Source of the DNA: Streptomyces avidinii | Lineage (GTDB): Bacteria; Actinomycetota; Actinomycetes; Streptomycetales; Streptomycetaceae | Assembly: GCF_014650695.1 (NCBI RefSeq) | Contig: NZ_BMVL01000004.1 | Location: 234,852 to 298,851 of the forward strand | Direction of reading: 5' to 3' | DNA: 64,000 nucleotides | Shown here: positions 24,699-32,494 of the stretch, one piece after another | Layout: every line of letters starts with the position of its first letter | How positions within the stretch are numbered: the stretch's first letter is position 1 | The notes under the pieces: generated by a model | Told to the model about the DNA's origin: nothing | Seen by the model: the letters and a program-made list of their open reading frames with translations, nothing else | The model's database searches: none | Program-made: the position numbers and the translations under genes

Positions 24699-25448
24699 AT
24701 GGATCTCGCGGAGATCTGGCGGGTCATGCGCAGGCGCTGGTACGTGCTGCTGCCCGGACTGCTGATCACGGCGGCGCTCACCGCTGCCGTGTACCTGCTG
24801 GTTCCGGTGGAGTACCGGTCGCAGAGCACGGTGACCCTGCTGAACTCGAAGAAGGCCACGGTGGCCTTCGACGGCAACCCCTTCCTGAGCACCCAGGCCT
24901 CGCTCACCGGAATGGCCGACGGCCTGGCCCGCAACCTCAACTCCGACGACTCCAAGGCCGACCTCAAGGCCCTGGGCGTCACCGGAGTGCACGAGGCGAA
25001 GATCGCCGACAACGCGCTGGGCCCCTACATGTGGCTCAGCGTCGTCGGGACCGACCCGGCCGCCGTGCTGAAGTCGGACGAGATCCTCACCACGTACGCC
25101 GAGAAGCGGCTGCTGGAGTTCCAGAACCAGCAGTCCGTGACCCCCGACGCCATGATCCGGATGGCCACGATCGTGCCTCCCCAGAAGCCCGAGGCGCAGA
25201 CCAAGGCCAGGCTCCAGTTCCTGGTCATGGCGGGTGCAGTGGGCTTCGTACTCAGCCTGGTGGCCACCTTCTTCGTGGAGGCCCGGCGGCGCCGGGGGGC
25301 AGCGGCCGGCAAGCACCGGCCCGCCCCGGGCGAGGGCGGCGAACAGGCCGCCCGCGACGCCGGTGACCCGACGGCCACCCTGCGCATGACCGTCGCCCAC
25401 CCGGCCGGCTCCGGCGCGGCCGGCTCCCGTACGTCCGGATCGTCGTGA
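24699..25448 (+). CDS. Wzz-like polysaccharide chain-length protein without kinase domain
   Basis: This 249-residue membrane protein has transmembrane helices at about residues 14-35 and 170-190, enclosing an extracellular region. The N-terminus DLAEIWRVMRRRWYVLLPG is typical of Wzz/chain-length determinant proteins. After the second helix comes a short basic then disordered cytosolic tail, with no Walker motif or tyrosine-rich end, so no BY-kinase is fused. The ribosome site AAGGGGAAG is well placed. It is the first of three Wzz-like proteins in the locus. Confidence 0.85.
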   Translation: MDLAEIWRVMRRRWYVLLPGLLITAALTAAVYLLVPVEYRSQSTVTLLNSKKATVAFDGNPFLSTQASLTGMADGLARNLNSDDSKADLKALGVTGVHEAKIADNALGPYMWLSVVGTDPAAVLKSDEILTTYAEKRLLEFQNQQSVTPDAMIRMATIVPPQKPEAQTKARLQFLVMAGAVGFVLSLVATFFVEARRRRGAAAGKHRPAPGEGGEQAARDAGDPTATLRMTVAHPAGSGAAGSRTSGSS

Positions 25449-26896
25449 CCGGCCCCGCGGCGGACACCGAGAGCGCCGCCCCGGCAGCGCCCTCGCTGGG
25501 GCGCAAGGTCGGCTCCGCAGCCAAGTGGAGCCTGATCAACACCGTGGTCATGCGCCTCGGCAACTTCGCGACCGGCATCGTCCTGGCCCGCTTCTTCCTC
25601 GGCCCCGAGGCCTGGGGCGTGTACGGCATCGCCCAGACCGTCCTGCTGGTCCTCCTCTCCGCCAACGAACTCGGCGTCTCGCTGGCGATCGTGCGCTGGG
25701 AGGGCGACCCGCGCCGCTTCGCCCCGACCGTCCTCACCCTCAGCGCCGTCTCCAGCTGCCTGCTCTACGCGGTGCTGTTCGCGGTCGCCCCCGCGGTGGC
25801 CGGGGTGCTCGGCTCACCGGAAGCATCCGGGGTCCTGCGCGTGATGTGCCTGTGCGTGGTCCTCGACGGCCTCTCCCAGGTGCCCGCCGGCTTCCTCACC
25901 CGGGAGTTCGCACAGGGCCGGCGGATGGCCGTCGACGGCCTCAACTTCGTCCTCAGCACCGCCGTGACCCTGCTCCTCGCCGTCGAGGGCTGGGGAGCGA
26001 TGAGCTTCGCCTGGGGCTCCGTGGTGGGCAATGCGGCCGCGCTCATCGGCTGCTGCCTCGCCGCCCCCGGCACCCTCAGGTTCGGCTGGGACCGGGAACA
26101 GGCCCGGGCGCTGCTCCGGTTCGGACTGCCGCTCGCCGGGGCCAGCATGCTCGCCCTCGGCGTGGTCAACGTGGACACCATGGTGGTGGGTTCGGCCCTG
26201 GACCCCCTCGCCCTCGGCTTCTACGTGCTCGCCTTCAACATCTCCGGCTGGCCCGTGCGCATCATTTCCGAGGCCGCCCGCCGCGTCTCCTTCGCGGGCT
26301 TCTCCCGGCTGGCCGACTCACCGAAGGCGCTGGCCGCCGGATTCAGCCGCGCCCTCGGAGTCGTGATGGCCGGCACCGTACCGATCTGCGTCCTGCTCGC
26401 CGCCCTCGCCGCCCCCGTCGTGGAACTGATCTACGGCGAGCGCTGGCTGCCCGCCGCCCGGGCCCTGCCCTGGCTGATGGCACTCGGCCTGGTCCGCATC
26501 GGCTGCGAACTCGCCTACGACTGCCTGGTCGCGATCGGCCGCCGCCGCTCGCTCATCGGCGTCCAGGGACTCTGGCTGGTCATCCTGATCCCGGTCCTCG
26601 TGATCGGCGCCCGCACCGGCGGGATCGTCGGCGTGGCCCAGGGACACGTCCTGGTCGCCGGGGCCGTCGTGGTGCCGGTGTTCCTCCTCGCCCTGCACCG
26701 CGGGGGCATCCGCCTGGGCACCGTGGCCCGGGCCTGCGCCCGGCCCCTCCTCGGCGGAGCGGTGATGGCAGCCGTACTCCTCCTCCTGGAGCGGTACCTG
26801 GGCGACAGCGTGCCCGCGCTCCTGGCGACCGGAGCCGCCGGCACCCTGTGCTACGTCCTGTGCATCCTGCCCGGCCGGGCATTACTCAAGGGGTAG
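25445..26896 (+). CDS. Wzx-type polysaccharide flippase (MOP superfamily)
   Basis: This 483-residue integral membrane protein has about 12-14 hydrophobic helices. The N-terminal LGRKVGSAAKWSLINTVVMRLGNF and the paired LGPEAWGVYGIAQ are typical of polysaccharide flippases that move lipid-linked repeat units across the membrane. The GTG start overlaps the Wzz stop (GTGA). Codon 480 of 483 is TTA (26882-26884), so even full-length release may need the bldA tRNA. It should act with the Wzz and Wzy proteins encoded here. Confidence 0.9.
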   Translation: MTGPAADTESAAPAAPSLGRKVGSAAKWSLINTVVMRLGNFATGIVLARFFLGPEAWGVYGIAQTVLLVLLSANELGVSLAIVRWEGDPRRFAPTVLTLSAVSSCLLYAVLFAVAPAVAGVLGSPEASGVLRVMCLCVVLDGLSQVPAGFLTREFAQGRRMAVDGLNFVLSTAVTLLLAVEGWGAMSFAWGSVVGNAAALIGCCLAAPGTLRFGWDREQARALLRFGLPLAGASMLALGVVNVDTMVVGSALDPLALGFYVLAFNISGWPVRIISEAARRVSFAGFSRLADSPKALAAGFSRALGVVMAGTVPICVLLAALAAPVVELIYGERWLPAARALPWLMALGLVRIGCELAYDCLVAIGRRRSLIGVQGLWLVILIPVLVIGARTGGIVGVAQGHVLVAGAVVVPVFLLALHRGGIRLGTVARACARPLLGGAVMAAVLLLLERYLGDSVPALLATGAAGTLCYVLCILPGRALLKG

Positions 26897-26902
26897 GCCG
26901 CC

Positions 26903-27973
26903 GTGACCCAGCACCGAAGGCGCCTGACGGCGTGGCTGCTCGCCGGAGTGGTCCTGGCCGTCGTCCTCACCCTCTACCGGGCGGACCGCACCGCCATGAG
27001 CGAGCACTCGGCGGCCCCCGGCGCCACCGGGAGCCCCACACCCTCCGCCACGGCGCCACTCGTCCCCTCGGCCCCGCCGGCCACCTCCGGCCCGCCCTCC
27101 CCGACCGCCGCGCAGGGAACGGGCGAACCGCCGCCCGCCACCCCCGCCCCGGCCTGCACCTCGCCCGGCACCTGCGGGTTCCCCGACGCCGACAGCACCG
27201 GCCCCCGGATCGGGCTGGAACGGCACGACATCGGGAACATGTCCGTCAAGAAGGACGGCACGGTCATCAAGGGCTGGGACATCCAGGGCTCCCTCGACAT
27301 CTACGCCAACGACGTCACCGTCATCGACAGCAGGATCACCTCGACCAACTGGTGGGGCATCAACCTGCGCCCCGGCTTCAGCGGACTGAAGGTCCTGCAC
27401 ACCACGATCACCGCCGTGCCGGGCAAGGGTCCCGACAACGGAGGCGTCAACTACGCCGTCTCCAACATGGGCGGCAGCTCGATCGAGGTCGGCTGGTGCG
27501 ACATCTCGGTGTTCGGCAACGCCCTGTCCATGGGGCAGGGCGATCTGCACGACAACTACGTCCACGACCTCGTCGCCTTCCGCAACCAGGGCGGCGAGTG
27601 GCAGCACACCGACGCCGTGATCAGCGGAGGCGGCAACAAGGGCCGGCTGACCATCCGCCGCAACACCCTGCTCAACCCCACCGGGGTGGACCGGGGTGCC
27701 ACCGCTGCCGTGGGCCTGTTCGCCGACACCGGAGTGGTCTCCTCCGTCGTCGTCGAGGGCAACTGGCTCGCCGGGGGAGCGTATGCCCTCTACGGCGGCG
27801 GCCCGGGCGCCACCGGCATCCAGGTCACGAACAACGTCTTCTCCACGCAGTACCACCCGGCCGGCGGCGCCTACGGCGCGGCCACCGCCTGGAACGCGGG
27901 CGGCGCCGGGAACGTGTGGAAGGGCAACCGCATGTCCGACGGCAGAGCGGTCGACCCACCACCCGCCTCCTGA
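26903..27973 (+). CDS. Secreted or anchored right-handed beta-helix protein
   Basis: The protein has 356 residues. It has an N-terminal signal or anchor helix (LTAWLLAGVVLAVVLTLY), a long Pro/Ser/Thr/Ala-rich stalk to about residue 85, then a beta-helix domain with repeated short strands (DIYANDVTVIDSRI, GLKVLHTTITAV, NWWGINLRPG, GDLHDNYVHDL). Such domains are often polysaccharide lyases, hydrolases or acetyl-binding proteins; no catalytic set is recognisable. The position between Wzx and a glycosyltransferase suggests modification or processing of the exported glycan. The GTG start follows the Wzx stop by six bases. Confidence 0.75.
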   Translation: MTQHRRRLTAWLLAGVVLAVVLTLYRADRTAMSEHSAAPGATGSPTPSATAPLVPSAPPATSGPPSPTAAQGTGEPPPATPAPACTSPGTCGFPDADSTGPRIGLERHDIGNMSVKKDGTVIKGWDIQGSLDIYANDVTVIDSRITSTNWWGINLRPGFSGLKVLHTTITAVPGKGPDNGGVNYAVSNMGGSSIEVGWCDISVFGNALSMGQGDLHDNYVHDLVAFRNQGGEWQHTDAVISGGGNKGRLTIRRNTLLNPTGVDRGATAAVGLFADTGVVSSVVVEGNWLAGGAYALYGGGPGATGIQVTNNVFSTQYHPAGGAYGAATAWNAGGAGNVWKGNRMSDGRAVDPPPAS

Positions 27974-27995
27974 CCACCGAGAGGACCGACAGCAC

Positions 27996-28793
27996 ATGAT
28001 GCGCCGGATCGCGCGGGCCCCCTGGGAACTGCTCAAGCGGACCTTCGGCTGGCTGGTGCTCTTCGAAGCCAGGAACAAGGTCCTGCTGGCGCCCTCCGCG
28101 CTGCGGCTGCGCCGCCTGGAGGACACCGAGACGCGCCGGCTCGCCGCCGACCTGGGCGAGCCACCGGCCGCCCTGGTCGCCACCGTCATCCCCACCCACC
28201 GGCGCCCCGACGCCCTGCGCGCGGCGGTCCGCTCCGCCCTGGACCAATCGGTTACCGACCAGGTGGTCATCGTCGTCGACGACGGCGCCGGCCTTCCCGA
28301 ACTGCCCGCAGACCCGCGGCTGTTCGCGGTGTCCCTGGCCCGCAACACGGGGACCGCCGGAGTCGTGCGCAATGTCGGCATCCGGCTGACCAGGTCGCGC
28401 TACGTCGCCTTCCTGGACGACGACAACCTGTGGGAGCCCGACCACCTGGAGCAGGCCCTGGCTGCGCTGGAGGCACCCGGCGGACCCGACGCCGTCTACA
28501 CCGCGCTGCGCAGGGTGCTGCCCGACGGCACGGACCACGACGTCCTCTCCGTGCCCTTCGACCGCCGCCGCGCCGCCCGCGAGGCCTTCCTCGACACCAA
28601 CGCCTTCGTGGCGCGCCGCAACCGCTCCCTGTACTTCAGCCGGCTGCGCCGCACCCCCGAGGTACTGCCCAGGGAGGACTGGGAACTCGTACGCCGCTAC
28701 GGCCGCCGTCACGAGGTCCGCCACCTGCCCCGGCCGACCGTCCGCTACCTGGTCAACCCGGCGAGTTTCTACACCGTCTGGGACGGCCCCTGA
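27996..28793 (+). CDS. Glycosyltransferase family 2
   Basis: The protein has 265 residues. The GT-A core is clear: VATVIPTHRRPDALRAAV, nucleotide-binding VIVVDDGAG, and the metal site FLDDDNLWEPDH. Residues 1-45 are an amphipathic and hydrophobic N-terminal extension (WELLKRTFGWLVLF) that may hold the enzyme at the membrane. Donor and acceptor are unknown. It starts with two ATG codons in a row (27996 and 27999), downstream of GAGAGGA. It is the last gene before the embedded MoxR operon. Confidence 0.88.
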   Translation: MMRRIARAPWELLKRTFGWLVLFEARNKVLLAPSALRLRRLEDTETRRLAADLGEPPAALVATVIPTHRRPDALRAAVRSALDQSVTDQVVIVVDDGAGLPELPADPRLFAVSLARNTGTAGVVRNVGIRLTRSRYVAFLDDDNLWEPDHLEQALAALEAPGGPDAVYTALRRVLPDGTDHDVLSVPFDRRRAAREAFLDTNAFVARRNRSLYFSRLRRTPEVLPREDWELVRRYGRRHEVRHLPRPTVRYLVNPASFYTVWDGP

Positions 28794-28900
28794 GCCCTGT
28801 CGTCGAAGCACTGCGCGGCCGGGCAGGCTGCACGGCGCCGGTGCCGGGCGGTCCGTCCGGCTGAATGGAAACCCGCTGGTGGGCGCGGATTCGGCCCCCG

Positions 28901-28906
28901 TAGACT
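28901..28906 (+). promoter_or_regulatory. Probable -10 box of a leaderless promoter before MoxR gene
   Basis: TAGACT lies ten bases before the GTG at 28916, fitting a -10 hexamer with transcription starting at or close to the first codon. No Shine-Dalgarno sequence precedes the GTG, which supports a leaderless mRNA. The -35 region is not clear. This promoter would make the embedded operon independent of the polysaccharide genes. Confidence 0.6.
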
Positions 28907-28915
28907 CCGGTGCTC

Positions 28916-30121
28916 GTGACCGAGATCAGCACCGCCCCGACCACCGTCCCCACCGCGCCCGCCGCGTCTGCCGCGTCTGCCGCGTCCACGCTCGCCGCGG
29001 ACGCCGAGTCGGTCGGCGCTGCCGTGGCCGCCGCAGGCCGGGGCCTGATCGACCGCGAGACGGTCGCGGAGGTGGTCACGCTCTGCGCGGTCGCCGGTGA
29101 GCACCTCCTGGTCATCGGCGCGCCGGGCACCGCCAAGTCCGAGGCCGTGCGCCGGATCGCCGGTCGGCTCGGCGGCCGCTACTTCGAGTACCTGCTCGGC
29201 CGGTTCACCGAGCCGAACGAGCTGTTCGGCCCCGTCGACCTGCGCGGACTGCGTGAGGGCCGGGTCGAGTTCGAGACCGCCGGGATGCTGCCCGAGGCCG
29301 AGATCGCCTTCCTGGACGAGGTGTTCCTCGGATCCACCGCCGTGCTCAACACCCTCCTCGGACTGCTCAACGAACGGGTCTTCCGCCGCGGCCGCACCGT
29401 CCTCGACAGCCCGCTGCGGGTCTGCGTCGGCGCCGCCAACCACCTGCCCGACGACCCCGCCCTGGCCGCCTTCGCCGACCGCTTCCTCGCCCGCGTGTTC
29501 GTCGAGCCGGTGGCCGACGCCCGGCTGGAGGAACTGCTGGAGGCCGGCCGCCGCCCCGCGGCCCTGTCCGCAGCGCCGGCCGTCCCCGGAGGCATGCTCG
29601 CCGCCCTCGACAGGCTCGCCGCGGCCGCCCGCGCCTGCGACCTCGACGAGGTCACCCCGCTGGTCGGTACCGCGCTGCGTCGGCTGCGCAGTGCCGGGGT
29701 GCCGGTCGGCGACCGCCGGGCGGTGCGCTCGCAGAAGCTGGTCGCGGCCGCCGCCGTGCTGGACGGCCGGACCACCGCATCCGCGCGTGACCTGTGGGTC
29801 CTGCCGCTGATCGCCCCGACCGCCGACACCCAGGCGCTGGCCCGCGACACCCTCGCAGACCTGGTGGAGAAGGCCGCCAACCGCAGCCTGGTGCACGCCG
29901 CCGAAGAGCTGTCCCGCAGCACCGCCGCGCGCGCCGAGCGGCTGGCCCGCACCGGCACGGCCCTGCTCGCAGCGCACCGGAACCTCCCCGAAGGACGGGA
30001 CTCGCGGCTGCGGTTGGAGGCCGCTCTGCGCGAGATCGACGCGGGCTTCGAGCCGGCCGACCTGCCCGCCGCGCTGGCCGGGATACGTGCCGAGCTGGTC
30101 GCGGCGGTCGCCCCCTCGTGA
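28916..30121 (+). CDS. MoxR-type AAA+ ATPase of vWA/beta-propeller operon
   Basis: This 401-residue MoxR/RavA-like ATPase has Walker A GAPGTAKS (68-75), an extended GRFTEPNELFGPVDL loop typical of MoxR, Walker B AFLDEVFLGS, sensor-1 VGAANHLPDD and a C-terminal lid with helical repeats. The N-terminus is alanine/threonine rich and probably disordered. The start at GTG 28916 is chosen from the -10 box; GTG 28910 is two codons upstream. Its stop overlaps the next GTG (GTGA). In MoxR-vWA-beta-propeller ternary systems this ATPase remodels or gates the other components. Confidence 0.9.
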   Translation: MTEISTAPTTVPTAPAASAASAASTLAADAESVGAAVAAAGRGLIDRETVAEVVTLCAVAGEHLLVIGAPGTAKSEAVRRIAGRLGGRYFEYLLGRFTEPNELFGPVDLRGLREGRVEFETAGMLPEAEIAFLDEVFLGSTAVLNTLLGLLNERVFRRGRTVLDSPLRVCVGAANHLPDDPALAAFADRFLARVFVEPVADARLEELLEAGRRPAALSAAPAVPGGMLAALDRLAAAARACDLDEVTPLVGTALRRLRSAGVPVGDRRAVRSQKLVAAAAVLDGRTTASARDLWVLPLIAPTADTQALARDTLADLVEKAANRSLVHAAEELSRSTAARAERLARTGTALLAAHRNLPEGRDSRLRLEAALREIDAGFEPADLPAALAGIRAELVAAVAPS

Positions 30122-30624
30122 CCGCCGCCCAGCCGTCTCCGCCCGCCCCTGAGCCCGCCCTTCCGGCGTCCTTTCCGCTCCGGTGGGAGCGCCGTGAGCC
30201 CCCGCTCCCGGCCGCCGCCGTCCTCGCGGTGGGCGACGCGGTGCCCGGCCTGGCCGCGGCGGCCCTCGAGCGGGTCCGCGACGGCGCCCGCCTCGGCGTG
30301 CTCGCCGACGACGGTCCGGGCCTGCCGGCCGCCGACCGCGCGCTGCTCGTGCTCGGCGCCGAGGCGGACCTGCCGTGGGCCGACGGCGCCCGCTACCTGG
30401 GCCGCGACGCCGGCCTGCTGGTCCCCACCACGGCCCGCCCCGCGCCGGCCGCCCCGCTCTGGCGCCGGGCCATCGGCGCGGCCGAGGGCCAGCTCTGCGT
30501 GCTCGTCCCGGGCCGTGCGCTGGTCGCCGACCCACCCGCGCCGGTCACTTCCCCGGACGAGCTGGACGCCTTCACCCGGCCGGAGGGCGCCGACCCGGAC
30601 GGCGCCGGGGGCGGCACCCGATGA
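30118..30624 (+). CDS. bpX5-like protein of the MoxR-vWA-beta-propeller system
   Basis: This is a 168-residue cytosolic protein. After a proline-rich start it has LPLRWE-like strands (FPLRWERREPPL), then a compact alpha/beta region (GVLADDGPGLPAADRALLVLG, WADGARYLGRD, VPTTARPAPAA). This pattern and its place between MoxR and vWA genes fit the bpX5 domain named in comparative studies of these systems; its biochemical role is unknown. The GTG start overlaps the MoxR stop, and its end (ATGATG) overlaps the next small frame. The identification is by pattern and context, so it needs a profile search. Confidence 0.65.
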   Translation: MTAAQPSPPAPEPALPASFPLRWERREPPLPAAAVLAVGDAVPGLAAAALERVRDGARLGVLADDGPGLPAADRALLVLGAEADLPWADGARYLGRDAGLLVPTTARPAPAAPLWRRAIGAAEGQLCVLVPGRALVADPPAPVTSPDELDAFTRPEGADPDGAGGGTR

Positions 30625-30794
30625 TGCGGCCGCAGCAGCCTGCCCGCCGCCGAGCCGCCGCGGGGCAGCCGTGTGCCGCGCCGTCCCCGGCCGGGGCCGC
30701 CGGCCCGGCGCCCGTACCGCCCCGCGTATCCGTTCCCGGCTCCGCCCAGCAGCCCCGCGGCCGGGCCGCCTCTCCGTGGAGTGCCCGCCGATGA
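30621..30794 (+). CDS. 57-residue small ORF, coupled at both ends
   Basis: This frame starts at the ATG that overlaps the bpX5-like stop (ATGA at 30621-30624) and stops at a TGA that overlaps the ATG of the vWA gene (30791-30794). The product would be a basic, Pro/Ala/Arg-rich peptide (starting MMRPQQPARRRAAAG, ending SPWSARR). I recognise no domain. Exact ATGA junctions on both sides argue for translation through the gap, either to make a peptide or only to keep ribosomes running into the next gene. GGAG nine bases before 30791 could also serve the vWA gene directly. Confidence 0.45.
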   Translation: MMRPQQPARRRAAAGQPCAAPSPAGAAGPAPVPPRVSVPGSAQQPRGRAASPWSARR

Positions 30795-32494
30795 AGACCA
30801 CCCGCCTGCCCGCCGCACTCGCCCCCTGGGCCGGCACCCTCTCGGCCATCACTCCTGAACTCGCCGTCGCATTCGGCCCGTTGCTCCAACGCCTGGACGC
30901 CCTGGTCGGTGAGCGCGAGCCCGTCGCCGATGTGGTCGGCGACCCCGACGGCCTCGGCGGCCTCGCCCGCTCGGGCCGGCCGGACCGGCTGCTGCCGTCC
31001 GAGTGGCTGCTCGCCGACGAGTACCCGGACGAGTTCCTGCGCCGCTTCGTCGACGGCGAACTGCTCCACCTGGCTCCCGAGTTCCGCACCCCGGCGGTCC
31101 GCGGCAGGATCGCCGCCCTGGTCGACACCGGCCCGACCCAGGCCGGCGCTGGCCGGTTGGTCCAGCTCGCCGCGCTCCTCGTCCTGCACCGCCGGGCGGC
31201 CGCGCGCGGCACCGAACTGGTCGTCGTCGTCCTCGGCGACCCGTACGGGCGCCGGCTCACCGGCGACCTCGCCGAGCTGCTTCCGGCCTGGCTGGCCGCA
31301 CGCCGACCGGTCGACCCGACGCCCTGGGACGTGCAGCACGCGCTGGACGGCCTGGACACCGCCGATCAGGCCTGGCTGCTGACCTCGCCGCGCCTCGCCG
31401 AACGGCTCCCGGCGCGCTCCAGGGTCCTGACGAGCGAGCCCACCCGCTGGTCCGCCGACGGCGCCGGCCATGCCGCCGTCCGGCTCGACGGCGCGACGGT
31501 CGAACTCCCGCTGCCCGCAGGCGGGATCGCCGTACGGGCGCTGCGCGGGGCGGAGTTCCGCCGGGCCGAGCCGGTCCCGGCCGGCGGGCCGGCCACCGAT
31601 CCCGGGGGAGCGGCCGGCCGGGCGCTGCCCGCCTTCACCACCCACGCCCACACCCTGCTTGCCCGGGGCCGGCGGGCCACCACCCTGCTCGCGGCCAACC
31701 TGCCGAACGGCGACGCCCGCATCACCACCACCGTCCGGGCGCGCCGCCACGACCTGCCCGGGCCGGTGCTCGCCGCCGGCCGGACCGGCCGGCGCCTGAT
31801 CGCCCTGTACGTCCGGGGCGGCGAGCTGGTCCCGTACGTCAGTGGCCGGCCGCTCGGCGAGCGCGGCGGGTACACCGCCGATCTCGCCGCCTTCGGTGTC
31901 GGCCGCGACGATGCCGTGCCGGAGGAACTGTTCGCCCGCCCGGTCCTGCCGCTGCTGCGCGCCGGTACCGACCTGCTGCTGCCGCTGGCCGGGCGCTGGT
32001 GGCGGATCGGCCCGGACGGCAGCGTCGCCGAGGACGGTGCGCTCGGCCGGGGAGCGCAGGACCGGCCGCACTTCAACCGGTTCCGCGAGCCGAGGCTGCT
32101 CGACAGCCAACCCCTTCACGGGGCGGCCCGCGACGCCCGCCACTTCCTGCACGGAGGCGGCTCCCAGGCCTGGTCGCAGGACGGCCGGACCTGGCAGGTG
32201 CGGACCAGGTCGGGGGACGAGAGCCGCATCTCCTTCCGCGAGAACGCCGACGTGATCGGCCTCGTCCACGACGGGGGGACGCCCGCGCTGATCACCGTCA
32301 GCCGCAGCGGCCTCGTGGTGCGCGGCGTGCGCGCCGACGGTGTGCGGACCCTGACCCGCTTGTCCGGCGGCTCCGGGCCGCCGGCCGTGCACTCGTCCCT
32401 GCCGCTGATCGCCGCCGAGACCCGACCGGGCCGGATCGTGGTCGGCGACGCCAACACCGGCAGGATCCACTTCTCGATCGGGGACACCGAGTGA
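30791..32494 (+). CDS. vWA-like component of the MoxR-vWA-beta-propeller system
   Basis: This 567-residue protein has an N-terminal helical part, then a vWA-like Rossmann core (RGRIAALVDTGPTQAGAG, with DTGPT at 112-116 replacing the classical DxSxS metal site; LAALLVLHRRAAARGTELVVVVLG). The C-terminal two-thirds have short strands with repeated tryptophans and Gly/Asp turns (FLHGGGSQAWSQDGRTWQV, VVGDANTGRIHF), suggesting a beta-propeller-like or beta-rich domain. The altered metal site suggests it binds a partner without strict MIDAS chemistry. The ATG is coupled to the small ORF; the stop overlaps the next GTG. Confidence 0.75.
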   Translation: MKTTRLPAALAPWAGTLSAITPELAVAFGPLLQRLDALVGEREPVADVVGDPDGLGGLARSGRPDRLLPSEWLLADEYPDEFLRRFVDGELLHLAPEFRTPAVRGRIAALVDTGPTQAGAGRLVQLAALLVLHRRAAARGTELVVVVLGDPYGRRLTGDLAELLPAWLAARRPVDPTPWDVQHALDGLDTADQAWLLTSPRLAERLPARSRVLTSEPTRWSADGAGHAAVRLDGATVELPLPAGGIAVRALRGAEFRRAEPVPAGGPATDPGGAAGRALPAFTTHAHTLLARGRRATTLLAANLPNGDARITTTVRARRHDLPGPVLAAGRTGRRLIALYVRGGELVPYVSGRPLGERGGYTADLAAFGVGRDDAVPEELFARPVLPLLRAGTDLLLPLAGRWWRIGPDGSVAEDGALGRGAQDRPHFNRFREPRLLDSQPLHGAARDARHFLHGGGSQAWSQDGRTWQVRTRSGDESRISFRENADVIGLVHDGGTPALITVSRSGLVVRGVRADGVRTLTRLSGGSGPPAVHSSLPLIAAETRPGRIVVGDANTGRIHFSIGDTE

